Positions 1-7,755 of a stretch of DNA of 64,000 bases are shown here, piece after piece. Both the position numbers and the translations under genes were made by a program. The stretch lies in NCBI GenBank assembly GCA_024235895.1, contig JACKLM010000002.1, positions 806,001-870,000 of the forward strand, read 5' to 3'. Each line of letters starts with the position of its first letter. Positions within the stretch are counted from its first letter, which is position 1. Under the pieces are notes generated by a model. It was not told the DNA's origin. It saw only the letters and a list, made by a program, of their open reading frames with translations, and did no database searches. The stretch is from Burkholderiaceae bacterium. Its GTDB lineage: Bacteria; Pseudomonadota; Gammaproteobacteria; Burkholderiales; Burkholderiaceae_C.

Positions 1-1098
1 GTGACGCTGGCGGCGGTGCAGTTCCTGCTGCGCTACGCGCACCGACGAGATCGCTGGACGACGATCGCGCTGGCGCTGCAGTGCGTTGCGGTGCCGGCCA
101 GCATCGTGCTGGCCGGCGTCGACCGGCTGCACGCGGTCGCAGCGGCGTGGACGGTCGCGTTCGCGCTGCAGATCGTCACCGCCGCGACCGCGCACCTGGT
201 GCTGCGTCGGCGCGCCGAGGGCCGGCTGCCGCACACCGCGGTGGCGATGCTCGCGCTGGCCGGCGGCGCGCTCGCGCTCGAGCTGGCCGGCCGCTGGGGC
301 GCCGTGCCGGGCGGTATCGCGGTGGCGGCGCAGCTCGCGGTGCCGCTGGCGCTGATCGTCACCGGGCTGCGCCAGATGCAGCGCCACGGGCAGGCGCTGC
401 AGGCGTCGGAGGCCAGCCGCGTGCAGCTCGAGCGCCGGATCCAGGACGCGACGGCGCAGATCGAGCACAACTTCCGCCAGCTCGCCGAGCTGCGCGTCGA
501 GCAGGTGACGGCCCAGGAGCGCAAGCGCATCGCCAGCGACCTGCACGACGACCTCGGCGCCAAGCTGCTGACCATCGTCCACACCAGCGACGACCCGCGC
601 ATCGCGACCCTGGCGCGCGAGGCGCTGGAGGAGATGCGGCTGTCGGTGCGCGGGCTGACCGGGCGCGCGATGCGGCTGGGCGACGCGCTAGGCGACTGGC
701 GCGCCGAGCTGATGGGACGGCTCGCGCAGTCCGGCATCGAGGGCGAGTGGCACGCGCCCGACGACGAGCTGCCGCAGGTGCTGCCGGCACGCACTTACGT
801 GCAGACGACGCGCATCCTGCGCGAGGCGACGAACAACATCGTCAAGCACAGCCGGGCCTCGCAATGCCGCTTCAACGCCGAGCTCGCGGACGGCGACCTG
901 CGGATCGTGATCCAGGACAACGGGCGCGGGATCCCGCTGGAGGTCGACGGCCGGCTCGACCACGGCCACGGCCTGGCGAGCATGAAGCACCGCGCCAAGC
1001 AGATGCGAGGCCAGTGCCTGGTCGAGTCCGCGCCCGGACACGGAACCGTGATACGGCTCACGCTGCCGCTGGACGGGGTGGCTGCCGCCGCCCCCTGA
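1..1098 (+). CDS. Sensor histidine kinase, NarX/UhpB type (5' end cut off)
   Basis: The reading frame is already open at base 1, so the visible GTG is probably internal and the N-terminus lies outside the window. The visible part has several hydrophobic segments (about residues 20-125), a coiled-coil linker (about 130-170), then a HisKA_3 dimerisation motif, RIASDLHDDLGAKLL, with the phospho-acceptor at His182. The ATPase domain shows the N box REATNNIVKHS (about 270-285), the G1 box DNGRGI (about 305) and the G2 stretch GHGLASM (about 325). This is the layout of membrane sensors that autophosphorylate on His and pass phosphate to a LuxR/NarL-class regulator. The gene 48 bases downstream encodes exactly that class, so the two are the likely pair. 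The signal sensed is not evident. Confidence 0.9.
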   Translation: MTLAAVQFLLRYAHRRDRWTTIALALQCVAVPASIVLAGVDRLHAVAAAWTVAFALQIVTAATAHLVLRRRAEGRLPHTAVAMLALAGGALALELAGRWGAVPGGIAVAAQLAVPLALIVTGLRQMQRHGQALQASEASRVQLERRIQDATAQIEHNFRQLAELRVEQVTAQERKRIASDLHDDLGAKLLTIVHTSDDPRIATLAREALEEMRLSVRGLTGRAMRLGDALGDWRAELMGRLAQSGIEGEWHAPDDELPQVLPARTYVQTTRILREATNNIVKHSRASQCRFNAELADGDLRIVIQDNGRGIPLEVDGRLDHGHGLASMKHRAKQMRGQCLVESAPGHGTVIRLTLPLDGVAAAAP

Positions 1099-1146
1099 AC
1101 CGCGGCGCCGCTGCTAGCATGATTCGAGCCTGTCACCGGCCCGTTC

Positions 1147-1803
1147 ATGACCACCCACGTCCTGTTGCTCGAAGACCTGCCCGAGATCCGCAGCTGGCTG
1201 CGCAGCCTGGTGCTGCTCGTCTTCCCGGGCGCGCAGGTGTCGGAGGCGGCGCGCGTGCACGATGCGCTGGAACTGGTGTCGGCGCTGCGCTTCGACATCG
1301 CGCTGGTCGACCTCGGGCTGCCCGACGGCAGCGGCGTGCAGGTGGTCGAGCGGCTGCGCGAGCAGCAGCCCGAGGCGCAGTCGGTCGTCGTCACGATCCA
1401 CGACGACGACGAGCACCTGTTCCCGGCGCTGCAGGCCGGTGCCTTCGGCTACATCCTGAAGGAGCAGCCGCGCGAGATGATCACCGAGCAGCTGCACCGC
1501 ATCAGCCAGGGCGAGCCGCCGCTGTCGCCGTCGATCGCGCGCCGCGTGATGGCGCACTTCAGCGTCAGGCGAAAGCCGAGGATCGCCTCCGAGATGCTGC
1601 AGCAGGTGGCGCTGACCGACCGCGAGACCGAGGTCCTGCTGCGCGTGGCCAAGGGCTACACGCTGCCCGAGATCGGCGTGCAGCTCGGGCTGAGCCGGCA
1701 CACGATCGCCGACTACGTCAAGCAGATCTACCGCAAGCTCAACGTCAGCTCGCGCGCCGAGGCGGCGCTCGAGGCGCAGCGGCTGGGGCTGTTCGGACGC
1801 TGA
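1147..1803 (+). CDS. Response regulator, NarL/FixJ family
   Basis: This 218-residue regulator has an N-terminal receiver domain (about 5-120) and a C-terminal LuxR-type helix-turn-helix (about 155-215). Asp55, in VDLGLPDGSG, is the expected phosphorylation site, and the conserved Lys near residue 104 is in YILKEQ. The DNA-binding domain starts LTDRETEVLLRVAKG and has the recognition segment LSRHTIADYVKQIYRKLNV. It probably receives phosphate from the kinase encoded just upstream and controls transcription; the targets cannot be told from sequence. A TAGCAT hexamer about 25 bases before the ATG could be a separate -10 box. Confidence 0.93.
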   Translation: MTTHVLLLEDLPEIRSWLRSLVLLVFPGAQVSEAARVHDALELVSALRFDIALVDLGLPDGSGVQVVERLREQQPEAQSVVVTIHDDDEHLFPALQAGAFGYILKEQPREMITEQLHRISQGEPPLSPSIARRVMAHFSVRRKPRIASEMLQQVALTDRETEVLLRVAKGYTLPEIGVQLGLSRHTIADYVKQIYRKLNVSSRAEAALEAQRLGLFGR

Positions 1804-1838
1804 CGGCGGGCTGCGGGCGGCGCCCGATCCCCGCCACG

Positions 1839-1844
1839 GATAAT
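1839..1844 (+). promoter_or_regulatory. Candidate -10 box of ruvA (near-leaderless)
   Basis: GATAAT lies 8 bases before the ruvA ATG. If used, transcription would begin at or next to the start codon. No Shine-Dalgarno sequence is visible in front of the ATG, which fits. A convincing -35 box was not found. Confidence 0.4.
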
Positions 1845-1852
1845 CGGCGCCC

Positions 1853-2431
1853 ATGATCGGACGCCTGGTCGGAACGCTGGCGGCGAAGACGCCGCCGCAG
1901 GTGCTGCTGGACGTGCACGGCGTCGGCTACGAGCTCGACGTGCCGATGAGCACCTTCTACGGCCTGCCCGCGGTCGGCCAGCCGCTGACGCTGCTGACGC
2001 ATTTCGTCGTGCGCGAGGACGCGCAGCTGCTGTACGGCTTCGCCACCGAGACCGAGCGCGCGACCTTCCGCGAGCTGGTGCGCATCGCCGGCGTCGGCCC
2101 GCGCACCGCGCTGGCGATCCTGTCCGGGCTGCCGCCGACGGAGCTGGCGCAGGCGGTCGCGGCGCAGGACGCGGGCCGGCTCGTCAAGGTGCCGGGGATC
2201 GGCAAGAAGACCGCCGAGCGGCTGCTGCTCGAGCTCAAGGGCAAGCTCGCACCCGACCTCGGCACGGCCGGCGGCGGCGCGCCGGTGAGCGAGGCGCACG
2301 CCGACATCGTGCAGGCGCTGCTGGCGCTGGGCTACGCCGAGCGCGATGCGCGTGCAGCAGCCAAGGCGCTGCCCGCCGAGATCGGCGTCGCCGAGGGGAT
2401 CAGGCAGGCGCTGCGCGCGCTGTCGCGCTGA
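1853..2431 (+). CDS. ruvA: Holliday junction branch migration protein RuvA
   Basis: The 192-residue protein starts MIGRLVGTLA, as RuvA proteins do. It has the N-terminal OB-fold (1-65), the tandem helix-hairpin-helix region (about 70-140, with GVGPRTALAILSG and PGIGKKTAERLLLELKGK), and the flexible C-terminal domain III ending in ALRALSR that contacts RuvB. RuvA binds four-way junctions as a tetramer and loads the RuvB motor. Length is normal. ruvB is not in the window, and ruvC is 15 kb away on the other strand, so the ruvABC genes are not one operon here. Confidence 0.98.
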   Translation: MIGRLVGTLAAKTPPQVLLDVHGVGYELDVPMSTFYGLPAVGQPLTLLTHFVVREDAQLLYGFATETERATFRELVRIAGVGPRTALAILSGLPPTELAQAVAAQDAGRLVKVPGIGKKTAERLLLELKGKLAPDLGTAGGGAPVSEAHADIVQALLALGYAERDARAAAKALPAEIGVAEGIRQALRALSR

Positions 2432-2503
2432 ACGCCCGGGCATCCGCGAGCACGGCTGGCGGCGTGCCGTCGGGATAGCGCCGGGCCGGGCGCCGCGGGT
2501 GGA

Positions 2504-3166
2504 TCAGCGCTTCGCGCGCGCCGCCGCCATCGCCGCCTCGTCGGCCTTGCGGTCGGCGCTGACCTTCTGCGCGCTCGGCCGTTCGCCGACCCGCGCGACG
2601 TAGGTCTTCCAGTCGATCCCGCCTGCCGCCAGCAGGTCCTCGCCGAGGACGATCCGGGTCGCCATGCCGACCAGCGGCAGGCTCACGAAGGCGGCGCAGT
2701 CGGCCTGGGTGAACCGCTCGCCGGCGACGTAGGGCGAGAATCTCGCCAGCCGCCGGAAGCCGGCCACGTGGCGCACGAGCCGCTTGCGCACGGACTGCTG
2801 GACCTCGTCGCCGACCCGGCCGCCGAAGAAGGCCTGCGCATACAGCTCGCGTGCGACCAGCTCGAGGTGCAGGTCGACGAAGGCCGCCAGCTCGCGCACC
2901 TTGGCCGCCGCGAAGGGCTCGGCTGGCAGCAGCGGCGGCTCGGGGTAGGCCGCCTCCAGGTAGTCGACGATGACCTGGCTCTCGCACAGCGACCCGTGCT
3001 CGGTGCGCAGGAACGGCACCTTGGCCAGCGGCGAGCACGCCAGCACCGCCTCGTCGGTCGAGCCGGTCGGCACGCGCTGCTCCTCGAACGGGATGCCCTT
3101 TTCGAGCAGCACCATCTTGACCTTGTTGTGGTAGTTCGACAGCGGAATGCCGCACAGGGTGAGCAT
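2504..3166 (-). CDS. Glutathione S-transferase family protein
   Basis: The 220-residue protein has an N-terminal thioredoxin-like domain (1-80), starting MLTLCGIPLSNYHNKVKM. It contains the cis-Pro segment KVPFL and the glutathione-contact pair ES in LCESQVIVDYLE. An all-helical C-terminal domain (about 90-215) follows. Such cytosolic enzymes conjugate glutathione or act as glutathione-dependent reductases; the substrate cannot be assigned. The Ser-Asn after the first strand suggests a serine- or cysteine-type active site rather than Tyr. The start was chosen because the ATG begins directly at the first beta strand; the frame stays open far upstream without recognisable sequence. The DMT exporter lies upstream on the same strand, separated by 59 bases. 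Confidence 0.9.
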   Translation of the reverse strand: MLTLCGIPLSNYHNKVKMVLLEKGIPFEEQRVPTGSTDEAVLACSPLAKVPFLRTEHGSLCESQVIVDYLEAAYPEPPLLPAEPFAAAKVRELAAFVDLHLELVARELYAQAFFGGRVGDEVQQSVRKRLVRHVAGFRRLARFSPYVAGERFTQADCAAFVSLPLVGMATRIVLGEDLLAAGGIDWKTYVARVGERPSAQKVSADRKADEAAMAAARAKR

Positions 3167-3225
3167 CGGGAGTCTCCAGGGAAGTCGGAATCCAGGGCGT
3201 CGTCCGTCGCGCGCGCACCGGGCGC

Positions 3226-4134
3226 TCAACCGCGCCGGCGGCCGATGCGGTTGACGAGCGCGATGCCCGACGATACCGCCGCCAGCGCGACCAGCAGCCG
3301 TGCCGTCACCGGCTCGCCCAGCAGCGCGACGCCGGCGAGCAGCCCGAAGACCGGGGTCAGCAGTGTGAACGCCGACACCCGCGTGGCCGGGTAGTGGCGG
3401 ATCAGCCAGAACCACGCGAGGTAGCTGGCGAAGGTCACGATCACGGTCTGAAACGCCAGCGGCCAGAGCGACGCACCGCTCAGTTGCGCCGGCCAGGCCT
3501 CGCCCGCGGCCCAGGACGCCGCCGCCAGTGCCGCGGCCGAGACCGCGAGCTGGTAAAGCAGCGCCTTCTCCGGCAGCGCGGTCGACAGCCTGGAGCCGCG
3601 CAGCACCAGCGTCGTCATGCCCCACAGCACCGCGGCGGCGATCCCGAGCGCATCGCCGAACCATTGCCGCGGCCCGACCGACGGCCCGCTGAAGCCGCCG
3701 GCGAAGGCCCACACGACGCCGCCGAAGGCCGCCGCCAGCCCGAGCATCTGCCAGCGGTCGAGCCGCTCCGCCGGCGCGATGAAGGGCATCCCGAGCGCGA
3801 CGACGAAGGGTGCGAGGTAGATGAAGACGACCATGCGCGACGCCGCGGTGTACTGCAGGCCGACGAAGATGCAGCCGAACTCGGCCGCGAACAGCAGCCC
3901 GGCGAGCAGCCCGCCGCGCCAGGTGCCGTCGCGTGTCCACAGGGGTAAACGGCGTGCCGCCGCCCACAGCGTCAGCAGCAGCGCGGCGCCGGCCGACCGC
4001 GCCGCCGCCTGCGCCAGCGGCGGGATCTCGACCAGCGCCCACTTGACGGCGACCTGGTTGACGCCCCACAGCGCGGTGCACAGCAGCAGCAGCGTGACGG
4101 CCAGCGCGTCGAGGCGGGTCTTGCGGTCGGTCAT
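3226..4134 (-). CDS. DMT-family transporter (EamA domains)
   Basis: The 302-residue inner-membrane protein has about ten hydrophobic helices arranged as two EamA repeats. The first helix reads VTLLLLCTALWGVNQVAVK, typical of RhaT/YdcZ-like drug/metabolite exporters, and the second repeat shows GMTTLVLRGS and the glycine-rich helices ending VNRIGRRRG. These proteins usually export small metabolites or amino acids; the cargo is not predictable. Its ATG overlaps the stop codon of the upstream rhombosortase gene by four bases (ATGA), so the two are probably translationally coupled. Confidence 0.92.
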   Translation of the reverse strand: MTDRKTRLDALAVTLLLLCTALWGVNQVAVKWALVEIPPLAQAAARSAGAALLLTLWAAARRLPLWTRDGTWRGGLLAGLLFAAEFGCIFVGLQYTAASRMVVFIYLAPFVVALGMPFIAPAERLDRWQMLGLAAAFGGVVWAFAGGFSGPSVGPRQWFGDALGIAAAVLWGMTTLVLRGSRLSTALPEKALLYQLAVSAAALAAASWAAGEAWPAQLSGASLWPLAFQTVIVTFASYLAWFWLIRHYPATRVSAFTLLTPVFGLLAGVALLGEPVTARLLVALAAVSSGIALVNRIGRRRG

Positions 4135-4826
4135 TCGCGGTGTCGGGGCGGGCGGCGGCGCAGCGCCAAGGCCGCGAGTGTGCACGCAAGCCCCGCCAGC
4201 GCCCCGGCGGCGTGCGCCAGCGGGGCGACCGCGATATCCCAGCCCGGCGGATGCGTCAGCGGCGCGGCCCAGGGCCGCTCGAGCGCGACCTTGGCCGCCA
4301 GCGCGGCGAGCACCGCCACGCCGATCGCGCGCCGCCGCCCGCGCTGCGCGGCGGCGAGCCAGCAAGCCGCCGCCGCGACCCCGGCGTGCAACACCCCCGA
4401 CAGCCCGCCGTAGTGCGCCAGCGCCGGCTGCGCGAGCAGCGCGAGCTGCGCCAGCGGCCAGGCCGCGAGCCAGGCCAGCGCGACGCGCGGCGGCACCTGT
4501 GCGGCGCGGCCGAAGGTGCCGACCAGCACCGCGCCAGCGAGGTTGGCCGCCAGGTGCAGCGGGCTCCAGTGCACGAAGGCGGCGGTCCACCAGCGCCAGG
4601 GCTCGCGCCAGGCGAGTGCCGGCTGCCAGTCGATGGCCGCCGCGGGCAGCAGCCAGCCCGCCAGTGCGCCCAGCGCGGCGACGACGGCGACCGCGACCCA
4701 TGGGTCGCGCCGGACCGGCGCGCCGTCGCGTCGTCGCGGCACCGGCCCGGGCAAGGTCGCGGGGACGGGCGCGGGGTCGGAAGCTCGATCGGCTTCGCGG
4801 CGCTCAGGGCCTGTGAAGGTATGCAT
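4131..4826 (-). CDS. Rhombosortase-like rhomboid intramembrane serine protease
   Basis: This roughly 231-residue polytopic membrane protein shows rhomboid landmarks: the WRWWTAAFVHWSPLHLAANLAG segment (its H and N contribute to the oxyanion region), the catalytic serine in GGLSGVLHA, and a catalytic His in the last helix (PLAHAAGALAG). The small size and the WR-W-FVHW motif fit rhombosortases, which cleave proteins carrying a C-terminal GlyGly-CTERM signal. I found no such substrate in the window. ATG 4826 was chosen as the start; a GTG at 4850 would add eight residues but lies inside the hairpin at 4809-4854. It overlaps the downstream exporter gene by four bases. Confidence 0.82.
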   Translation of the reverse strand: MHTFTGPERREADRASDPAPVPATLPGPVPRRRDGAPVRRDPWVAVAVVAALGALAGWLLPAAAIDWQPALAWREPWRWWTAAFVHWSPLHLAANLAGAVLVGTFGRAAQVPPRVALAWLAAWPLAQLALLAQPALAHYGGLSGVLHAGVAAAACWLAAAQRGRRRAIGVAVLAALAAKVALERPWAAPLTHPPGWDIAVAPLAHAAGALAGLACTLAALALRRRPPRHRE

Positions 4827-4854
4827 CGCGGGTGCGATCCATATCGTCACAGGC
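4809..4854. repeat. Imperfect palindrome between glnE and the rhombosortase gene
   Basis: Two 21-base arms (4809-4829 and 4834-4854) are complementary except at three positions and are separated by the loop GGGT. The outermost bases are GCCTGTGA and TCACAGGC. It lies between the glnE stop (4857) and the body of the next gene on the same strand, and it covers both candidate start codons of that gene. It could be an attenuator-like hairpin or a short relative of the palindromic element at 27069-27229, which begins with the same ten bases, GCCTGTGAAG. Confidence 0.75.
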
Positions 4855-4856
4855 GC

Positions 4857-7640
4857 TCAGCCGAAAACCGCATGCCACAGTGCCTGCACCGCGGCGCGCG
4901 GGGCGTCGAATGCCGCCGGATCGACGTGGGTCGGCTTTTCGTCCAGCCGCGCCTGGTGCTGCGCGCGGCGCAGCTCGCGGTAGGCGTCGGCGGCGGCGCG
5001 GCCGATGCCGGCGGGCAGCAGCCCAGCGGTCTCGGCGCGCTGCAGCAGCGCGATATTGCCGGCGTTGTCCTGCATCGCGGGGTGTGCGCCGGCGTGCGCG
5101 AGCACGAGGTACTGGACCGCGAACTCGACATCCATCATGCCGCCGTCGCTGTGCTTGACGTCGAACCGCCCGGCCGGCAGGTGATGCGCCTCGCTGACCT
5201 TGTGCCGCATCGCACGGATTTCCTCGCGCAGCGCCGCGTGGTCGCGCGGCGCCGTGAGCACCGCGCGCCGCACGGCTTCGAACGCAGGGCCGATCTGCGG
5301 CGCCCCGGCGGCGAAGCGCGCGCGCGTGATCGCCTGGTGCTCCCAGGTCCACGCGGTGTTGCTGCCGCGCCCGACCTGGTAGCGCTCGAACGCCGCCAGC
5401 GAGGTCACGAGCAGCCCCGAGTTGCCGTTCGGTCGCAGCGCGGTGTCGATGTCGAACAGCTCGCCGGCGCCGGTGCGCAGCGTCAGCCAGCCGACGAGCT
5501 TGCGCACGAAGGCGGCGTAGACCTCCTGCACGCGGTCGCGGTCGGGTTCGTCGGCGTCGTCGTACAGGAAGACGACGTCGAGGTCGCCGCCGTAGCCCAG
5601 CTCCTTGCCGCCGAGCTTGCCGTAGGCGATGACGCCGAACTGCGGCGCCTCGCGGTGGCGCTGGCGCAGCCGCGCCCAGGCCCAGGCGATCGTGGTGTCG
5701 AGCACCGCGTCGGCCAGCGCCGACAGGTCGTCGGCGACCTGCTCGACCGTGATGTCGCCCTCGACGTCGCGCACCAGGGTCCGGAAAACCTCGGCGTGGT
5801 GCGCGTGGCGCAGCGTGTCGAGCAGCACCTCCTCGTCGGCCTCGCCGGCGCGCACCCAGGCCGCGTGGCGCTCCTCGAGGTCGGACTGGAACGCGGCGCG
5901 GTCGAAACGCTGGTGCTGCAGCCGGGCATCGGCCAGCTCGTCGATCACGCCCGGGTGGCGCATCAGGTACTGCATCGGCCAGCGCGCCAGACCGAGCAGG
6001 CGCAGCAGCCGGCGTTGCACCTCGGGGCGCTCGGCGAGCAGCGCCAGGTAGCTCTCGCGCCGCAGCAGCGGCTCGACCCAGTCGATGAAGCGCAGCGCGG
6101 CGTCGGGCGAGCAGCTGCCGTCGGCGATGCAGGCACCGGCACGTTGCATCAGCCGCCCGAGCCGCTGGCGCGAGCCCTCGCGCAGCGACTGCACGCGCGG
6201 CTGCTGGACCCAGTCGCGCAGCCGCTCGGCCAGCGCGGCTGGCACGCGTTCGAGCAGCAGCTCGCTGTCGATCGCGAGCGTGCCGTGGCCGCAGCCCGGT
6301 CCGCGGCAAGGCCCGCGGCCGGCTTGCGGCGACTGGCCGTCGTGCAGCAGGGCGTCGAACTCGGTGGCGACCACCTCGCGCACCGCGCCGAGCGCGTCGA
6401 GCAGCTCGCAGGCCTCGCGCCCGGCGCGCTGCTCGCAGCGCATGCCCAGGCTGGCTGCGATCCAACCCAGGTCACCGTCGGCCGCCGGCAGCAGGTGCGT
6501 CTGCTGGTCGTCGAGGTACTGGATGCGGTGCTCGACGCGACGCAGGAAGACGTAGGCCTCGGCGAGCCGGTCGGCCGTCTGCGGCTGCATCATCCCGTGC
6601 TCGACCAGCCGCTGCAGCCCGCGCAGCGTCGATCGCGTGCGGATCTCGGGAAACTGCCCGCCGCGCACCACCAGCAGCAGCTGGACGATGAACTCGATCT
6701 CGCGGATCCCGCCGCGCGAGAGCTTGACGTCGTGGGCGCGCTCGGGGCGGCCGGCGGCGCGCCGCTGCGCCTCGTCGCGGATCTTGCGGTGCAGCTGGCG
6801 CAGCCCCTCGAAAACGCCGTAGTCGAGATACTTGCGGTAGACGAAGGGGGTGACCAGCGACCGCAGCGCGCGCGCGCGGCCGCTTTCGACCGCCGCGCGC
6901 GGCGCGACGACGCGGCTCTTGAGCCACGCGAAGCGCTCCCACTCGCGGCCCTGGACCAGAAAGTACTCCTCGAGCATCGCCAGGCTGACCACCGGCGGCC
7001 CGGACTCGCCGTTGGGCCGCAGCGCCAGGTCGACGCGGAAGACCAGGCCGTCGTCGGTCGTCTCGCCGATCAGCGCGTACAGCCGCTTGGCGAGCTTGGC
7101 GAAATATTCGTGCGCCGACACCGGCGTCGGGCTGCCGGCCGTACCGGCGGCCGGCGCGACGCCGTCGGTCTGGCCCTCGTCCTCGTAGACGTAGACGAGG
7201 TCGATGTCCGACGAGACGTTGAGCTCGCGCGCGCCGAGCTTGCCCATGCCGACGATCCAGAAGTCGATCCGCCGGCCGGCCTCGTCGCGCGGCACGCCAT
7301 GGCGCGCGTCGAGCTCGGCCCGCGCCTGCGCCAGCGCGCGCTCCAGCGCGACCTCGGCCAGCGCCGTCATCGCCTGCGTGACGGACTCCAGCGGCGCGGC
7401 CTGCTCGACGTCGAGCACCGCCAGCCGCTCCAGCACCAGGTGGCGCGCCACCCTCAGCGCCGACTCCAGCGTGCGCCCGCCGTCGAGCAGCGTCTGCACC
7501 AGCGCGTCGATCGCGTCGGCACCGGGCACGCCGCCGGGAAGCCGCGCGAGCTCGCCGGCGTAGCGCCGGCGCACGCGCTGCACGAATCGGCTGTGCCCGG
7601 CGAGCGCGACGGTCGTGGCGGGCAGCGGTGCGGAACCCAT
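4857..7640 (-). CDS. glnE: Bifunctional glutamine synthetase adenylylase/deadenylylase
   Basis: The 927-residue enzyme attaches AMP to, or removes it from, glutamine synthetase in response to PII and glutamine. Two homologous nucleotidyltransferase domains are visible: MGKLGARELNVSSDIDLVYVY (around residue 140) and AYGKLGGKELGYGGDLDVVFLY (around 680), both keeping the GS/GG-x-DxD metal-binding pattern. Each is followed by a helical GlnD-like regulatory segment containing GGIREIEF or GGMMDVEFAVQYL. The length equals that of E. coli GlnE (946) within a few percent. The ATG at 7640 gives the usual short N-terminus; another ATG at 7687 is possible. It is divergent from the YhdP-like gene. Confidence 0.96.
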   Translation of the reverse strand: MGSAPLPATTVALAGHSRFVQRVRRRYAGELARLPGGVPGADAIDALVQTLLDGGRTLESALRVARHLVLERLAVLDVEQAAPLESVTQAMTALAEVALERALAQARAELDARHGVPRDEAGRRIDFWIVGMGKLGARELNVSSDIDLVYVYEDEGQTDGVAPAAGTAGSPTPVSAHEYFAKLAKRLYALIGETTDDGLVFRVDLALRPNGESGPPVVSLAMLEEYFLVQGREWERFAWLKSRVVAPRAAVESGRARALRSLVTPFVYRKYLDYGVFEGLRQLHRKIRDEAQRRAAGRPERAHDVKLSRGGIREIEFIVQLLLVVRGGQFPEIRTRSTLRGLQRLVEHGMMQPQTADRLAEAYVFLRRVEHRIQYLDDQQTHLLPAADGDLGWIAASLGMRCEQRAGREACELLDALGAVREVVATEFDALLHDGQSPQAGRGPCRGPGCGHGTLAIDSELLLERVPAALAERLRDWVQQPRVQSLREGSRQRLGRLMQRAGACIADGSCSPDAALRFIDWVEPLLRRESYLALLAERPEVQRRLLRLLGLARWPMQYLMRHPGVIDELADARLQHQRFDRAAFQSDLEERHAAWVRAGEADEEVLLDTLRHAHHAEVFRTLVRDVEGDITVEQVADDLSALADAVLDTTIAWAWARLRQRHREAPQFGVIAYGKLGGKELGYGGDLDVVFLYDDADEPDRDRVQEVYAAFVRKLVGWLTLRTGAGELFDIDTALRPNGNSGLLVTSLAAFERYQVGRGSNTAWTWEHQAITRARFAAGAPQIGPAFEAVRRAVLTAPRDHAALREEIRAMRHKVSEAHHLPAGRFDVKHSDGGMMDVEFAVQYLVLAHAGAHPAMQDNAGNIALLQRAETAGLLPAGIGRAAADAYRELRRAQHQARLDEKPTHVDPAAFDAPRAAVQALWHAVFG

Positions 7641-7755
7641 CGGGCGTGCGGGGGTCTGTGCTAGATTGACTCGACCACGGACGTGCATCGGGCGGGGCAC
7701 GCGCCGCCTGCGTCGCCGGCCGCGTGGCACGCGCCGGCCTCCCTCCGATCGTCGA

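Noticed and set aside
4140..7664. Very long open frame (over 1100 codons) on the plus strand opposite glnE
   Set aside because: High GC suppresses stop codons in antisense frames; its product is Arg/Ala/Gly-rich without recognisable domains, while the opposite strand encodes a complete GlnE.
7641..7687. Upstream ATG at 7687 as start of glnE
   Set aside because: Would add 15 residues without similarity to GlnE; the ATG at 7640 is adequate. Kept only as an alternative.
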